Positions 60,302 through 64,000 of a stretch of DNA of 64,000 nt are shown here, one piece after another; within the stretch, counting starts at the first letter, position 1, and each line of letters starts with the position of its first letter. The notes below the pieces were generated by a model, which had not been told where the DNA came from, ran no database searches, and saw only the letters and a list, made by a program, of their open reading frames with translations. The stretch is from the NCBI RefSeq assembly GCF_001540865.1, contig NC_033632.1:11563464-11627463 (forward strand). The letters are read 5' to 3'. This DNA is from Ananas comosus (Eukaryota > Streptophyta > Magnoliopsida > Poales > Bromeliaceae). The position numbers and the translations under genes are program-made.

Positions 60302-62830
60302 ATGGAGGGCTCCCTCTTCCCCAACCGCCCCTCCCTCCCCACAAACCCTAACCCCCCCACAACTTCCCCCCGCACGAAGCTCAACCTCCTCACCCTCCCC
60401 TCTCCCCCTCCCCCTCCCCCCTCCTCCTCCTCCTCCTCCTCCTCCTCCTCCTCATGAATCCAATTCATCCTCTTCCCACCCCCTCTCCTCTTGGTAGTAG
60501 ATTCTCTAANCTCCTCCTCCTCCTCCTCCTCCTCCTCCCTCTCCCTCTCCCTCCCCATCGACTCCCTCCTCCACCACCTCACCTCCTCCTCTTCCTCCCC
60601 AAACCCTAACAAAGCCCCCACCTTCAACCCCTCCCGGCCCCAATCCCCGCCGACGCATTTCGATTTCCTCTCCCCCGACGCCAATTCCCTTCTCAAATCC
60701 ATTGCCGCCCTACCATCGCCGGCACTAGAATCGTTCCTAAACTCCTCCAAAGGTGAGATTTTTACCTCCGATTTCGCCGGCTTGCTGAAGGGACTCGACG
60801 CCTCCGGGCATTGGGAGCGCTCGGTGAGCCTCTTCCGGTGGGCCGCTTCCGATCCCGGAATCCGCCGTGCCAAATTGGACGCCCCCTCGATCGAATTGAT
60901 CATCAGGGTGCTGGGCCGGGAGTCGCGGCACTCGCTCGCCTGCGAGGTGCTCGACGGAATTCCCCTGAGGGACTTCTGCCTCGACATCCGCGCCTACACC
61001 ACGCTGCTCCACGCGTGCTCGCGGGCGCGGCGGTACGGGCGGGCCCTCGCCCTGTTCGGCGAGATCAAGCACCAGGGGCTCCGGCCCACCCTCGTCACGT
61101 ACAACGTCGTGCTCGACGTGTACGGCCGGATGGGCCGGTCGTGGGGTGCAATTCGGGAGCTCCTCGACGAGATGAGGCGCGAGGGGGCCGGGTTCGACGA
61201 TTTCACCTGCAGCACGGTTATCTCTGCCTGCGGGAGAGAAGGGCTGTTAGAGGAGGCGTCGAGCTTCTTCGAGCAATCGAAAGCTCGGGGTTTTACGCCG
61301 GGAATTGTCACGTATAATTCTCTACTACAAGCTTTCGGAAAGGCCGGGAATTACGCGGAGGCTTTAAGTGTGTTGAGGGAAATGGAGGAGAATGATTGCT
61401 CGCCCGATGCTTTCACTTACAACGAGCTCGTCGCGGCTTACGCTCGAGCTGGGTTTTTCGAAGAGGCCGCGGCGGTTTTGGATACAATGGGTGGTAAGAG
61501 TATTATGCCGAATTCGGTAACATATACAACGGTGATTAATGCGTATAGTAAGGCGGGAAAGGTCGACGAGGGTTTAGCCTTGTTCGACCGGATGAAGGAG
61601 TTGGGTTGCGTTCCGAATGTTTGTACGTATAATACCATCATAGGAATGTTGGGGAAAAAGTCGAGATCAAAGGAAATGTTGGCAATACTTGGTGAGATGA
61701 GGAACAATGGGTGTAAGCCGAATAGGATTACGTGGAACACCATGCTTGCAATGTGCGGAAAGAAGGGGATGGAACACTACGTGAGACGGGTCTACGCGGA
61801 GATGAAGAATTGCGGGGTTGAGCCGGACCGTGACACGTTCAACACTTTGATTTCCGCGTACGGTCGGTGCGGCTCCCGAACCCATGCTTTAGAGATGTAT
61901 GATGAGATGGTGAGAGCCGGTTTTAGCCCTTGTCTTACTACGTACAATGCCTTGTTGAATGCGATCGCCAGAAAAGGCGATTACGTCGCCGCTCAATCTG
62001 TGTTGTTGGATATGAAGAACAAAGGATTTAAGCCTAATGAGCTCTCTTATTCTTTGTTACTTCAATGCCATGCGAGGGCAAAAAATGTAGAAGGGATAGA
62101 GGCGATCGCAAAAGAAGTTTATGAAGGCCAAATTTTTCCGAGTTGGGTGATATTGAGGACACTTGTTATTGCCAACTTCAAGTGTAGAGTTTTGAAGGGA
62201 ACCGAAAGAGCATTCGAGGAGCTAAAGATTAAAGGGTACAAACCCGACTTAGTCGTTCTCAATTCTATGCTTTCGATATACGCAAAAAATGGAATGTATG
62301 AAAAAGCTCGTGAGATGTTCGATTCAATCCGTAAAAGTGGTCTCGAGCCCGATTTAATCACGTACAATAGCTTGATGGACATGTACGCAAAATGTGGCGA
62401 GTGTTGGGAAGCCGAAGATGTATTGAAACAGCTCAAAGTATCCGGGATCAAACCGGATTTAGTGTCTTATAACACCGTGATTAACGGATTTTGCAAGCAA
62501 GGGCTAATGAACGAGGCTTTGAGGATTCTATCCGAGATGATGGGAGAAGGTATAGTTCCTTGCATGGTTACATACAATACGATTATCGCTGGGTATGTCG
62601 GCATAGAGATGTTCAATGAGGCTAACGACGTAATTAGCTACATGATGAAGCATAATCTCAGACCCACTGAATTGACGTATAGAACGATTCTCGACGGGTA
62701 TTTTAAAGCCAGAAAATATGAAGAAGCTGCAGGTTTTGTTTCTGAAATTATGAAGATCGATCCGGATTTTGATAAGCAATCACAGCAGAGGCTAAAAGTT
62801 CATGCACAACAGAACCTCGAGTCGCGGTAA
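60302..62830 (+). CDS. P-class pentatricopeptide repeat protein (At2g18940-like), frame interrupted by a stop at codon 52
   Basis: Intronless. From ATG 60302 the frame reads MEGSLFPNRPSLPTNPN, a Pro-rich stretch and a Ser run encoded by (TCC)n, then meets TGA at 60455-60457. The same frame continues open to TAA at 62828; full length would be 842 residues. About 17 tandem 35-residue PPR motifs run from residue 228 to 823 (for example VTYNVVLDVYGRMG, VTYNSLLQAFGKAG, DTFNTLISAYGRCG, ITYNSLMDMYAKCG), ending in KIDPDFDKQSQ. No E/DYW or SMR domain. P-class PPR proteins bind organellar RNA; the start resembles that of the chloroplast PPR At2g18940. The stop lies between two (TCC)n tracts and 53 bases before the single N at 60510. 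The next in-frame Met is inside the second repeat, so the stop is more likely a sequence error than a real start shift; a pseudogene is possible. Confidence 0.9.
60421..60540 (+). repeat. (TCC)n tracts around the N at 60510
   Basis: Two TCC runs (60420-60453 and 60511-60538) encode Ser in the PPR frame and flank a 57-base segment holding the stop codon and the single N. Confidence 0.9.
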
Positions 62831-63575
62831 TAACTTGGTACTATTTTGATTAAGTGCGAAAGATGACATTTTGACACTGTTCTGTTCCCTGTTTTCGCTG
62901 CCCGGAAGTTCATGAACTGATTGCTTTTCTTTTGATGCAGTTCTAGTTCTCCCTATGCCGAAATATTTCATTTAATTCTCATTATATAATGTAGAGTTGA
63001 GTATGTTTTATCGCTCGGTACATATATCATCTGACACGAATAATCATGTTAATCAGTTTCTATTGTTCTCGTTGTCGTGGAATGGTAAAAAGAAAATCAA
63101 TGTTCGTGGATTTATTTTGTTTTGGAGATATTGGTGTTTCAACTGCGAAGGATGAAAAATTCAACGGTAATCAATTTGCAGATTACTTTTTAGCACAAGT
63201 TTAATTCATTCAGAGGCATTGTACATGTTCAGGAAATTATCATCTGGGTAGAGTTATATCCTGAATATTTGGGGTTTGATAGATGTTGATTTTTATGTGC
63301 AAGAGATGAAATGTTAATCGTATTTTATACACCATTTTTGCCACCCAAAAGTTCTTAAACTGGTTGTTTTTTCTTTTTTAATGCAAATCTTAGTTCATTT
63401 TAGAAGTGTTATATTTAGCAAATTATTCGCAATTAAAGTTCTTATTATATATTTCCCATGCCCCATTGTTGTTTCCCTTTCAGAGTTCCCCTCCTCTTTC
63501 GCAGGTGATCGTGGCAAGGGTATCGCACTGTAGTAAGGTTCCCAGCTTTTATTTTGGTGTTGTAGAATAAAATGT
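62831..63575 (+). other. PPR gene 3' flank
   Basis: Probable 3' UTR and spacer; a repeat of CGAAAGATGA-ATTTTGACACTG-like wording appears diverged at 62860 and 63300 (AAGAGATGAAATG...GTT-TTTTCTTTT-TGATGCA), suggesting an old duplication of the 3' flank. No gene. Confidence 0.4.
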
Positions 63576-63580
63576 TAAAT

Positions 63581-63982
63581 GCATACAGGTCCCTCTAAAT
63601 ATAGTGAATTGCAAATATATTCCAACAAAATTCAACTTTCATATATTGTCTCTACAAAAGTTCTAATGTTTTCAAATATATTCTTCTGATTTGTTATCGT
63701 TATAGAACTATTTATATTTTAAGTAGAATGTCAATTTTGCCATTATAAATATGTCCCTCCAAAAGCCACAATAGTATAATAGAAGAGGGGCAAAAATGTC
63801 AAGTTATTTTATAAACTAATCAGGGTTAAGTATTTAACCTATGGTTAAGTGAAGTTTTCTAATGGATTCTAACGGCAGGGACATATTTGAAAATATTAAG
63901 ACTTTTGCAGAAACAACATATGAAAGTTAAACTTTGTAGGGATATATTTGCAATTCACTATGTTTGCAAGGAACCTGTATGA
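63581..63982. mobile_element. MITE family E, copy 3
   Basis: GCATACAGGTCCCTCTAAATATAGTGAATTGCAAATATATTCC opposes GGATATATTTGCAATTCACTATGTTTGCAAGGAACCTGTATG over about 65 bases. CAACTTTCATATATTG opposes CATATGAAAGTT. The middle has CTAACGGCAGGGACATATTTGAAAATA, as in the other copies. TSD not clear; the right end is near the window edge. Confidence 0.7.
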
Positions 63983-64000
63983 AATTAATCGTAGAATTTA

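Noticed and set aside
60229..60987. 252-residue minus-strand frame opposite the PPR gene
   Set aside because: Low-complexity Glu/Arg sequence from (GA)n and (TCC)n repeats, antisense to the clearly coding PPR frame.

Overview
The window is nuclear DNA of a flowering plant. Genes with many short exons and GT/AG introns sit between long AT-rich stretches packed with small non-autonomous transposons. The 5' ends of the NADPH-cytochrome P450 reductase and PPR genes are very GC-rich while introns and spacers are AT-rich, which points to a monocot. The repeat style would fit a non-grass monocot such as pineapple, but the species cannot be fixed from sequence alone. The sequence has one 19-base gap (30171-30189) and single-N joints at 1585, 11729, 13125, 21946, 55106 and 60510.

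Seven protein genes can be supported, all by exon-by-exon reading with consistent splice phases except the first, which is partial. They are: first coding exon of a CBP60-type calmodulin-binding protein (minus, 1673-1806); a syntaxin-6 N-domain membrane protein (plus, 29825-33211, 5 exons, 341 aa); core spliceosomal SmF (plus, 35191-38155, 5 exons, 86 aa); NADPH-cytochrome P450 reductase (minus, 39617-45423, 18 exons, 695 aa); an ADIP-like coiled-coil protein (plus, 49435-55785, 15 exons, 387 aa); a short PLASTID MOVEMENT IMPAIRED1-related protein (minus, 57633-58767, 2 exons, 350 aa); and a P-class PPR protein with about 17 repeats (plus, 60302-62830, intronless, with an in-frame stop near its N-terminus). 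No tRNA, rRNA, CRISPR array or retrotransposon polymerase was seen.

From 2.3 to 29.5 kb there is no gene I can support. This part holds repeat layers: a Mutator-type MITE family with 9-bp target duplications (7 copies or fragments), large foldback elements (island at 11.19-13.95 kb), other terminal-inverted-repeat elements, tRNA-derived SINEs, a three-copy tandem repeat (8.9-10.9 kb), and a local duplication (25.37-26.69 kb) whose two copies carry reciprocal insertions. From 29.5 kb to the end it is gene-rich, with MITEs in introns and spacers.

The genes do not form a pathway. They cover RNA splicing (SmF), organelle RNA processing (PPR), redox supply to P450s at the ER (CPR), membrane traffic (syntaxin-6 domain), chloroplast or organelle positioning (PMI1-related), cytoskeleton or centrosome-like functions (ADIP family) and calcium/calmodulin signalling (CBP60). 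The observations I rate highest are: a reading-frame slip confined to the membrane-anchor segment of the P450 reductase; an in-frame stop in the PPR gene beside a single-N joint; the reciprocal-insertion duplication, which dates and validates a SINE and a MITE; and a tandem duplication of the SmF first coding exon with its start codon.
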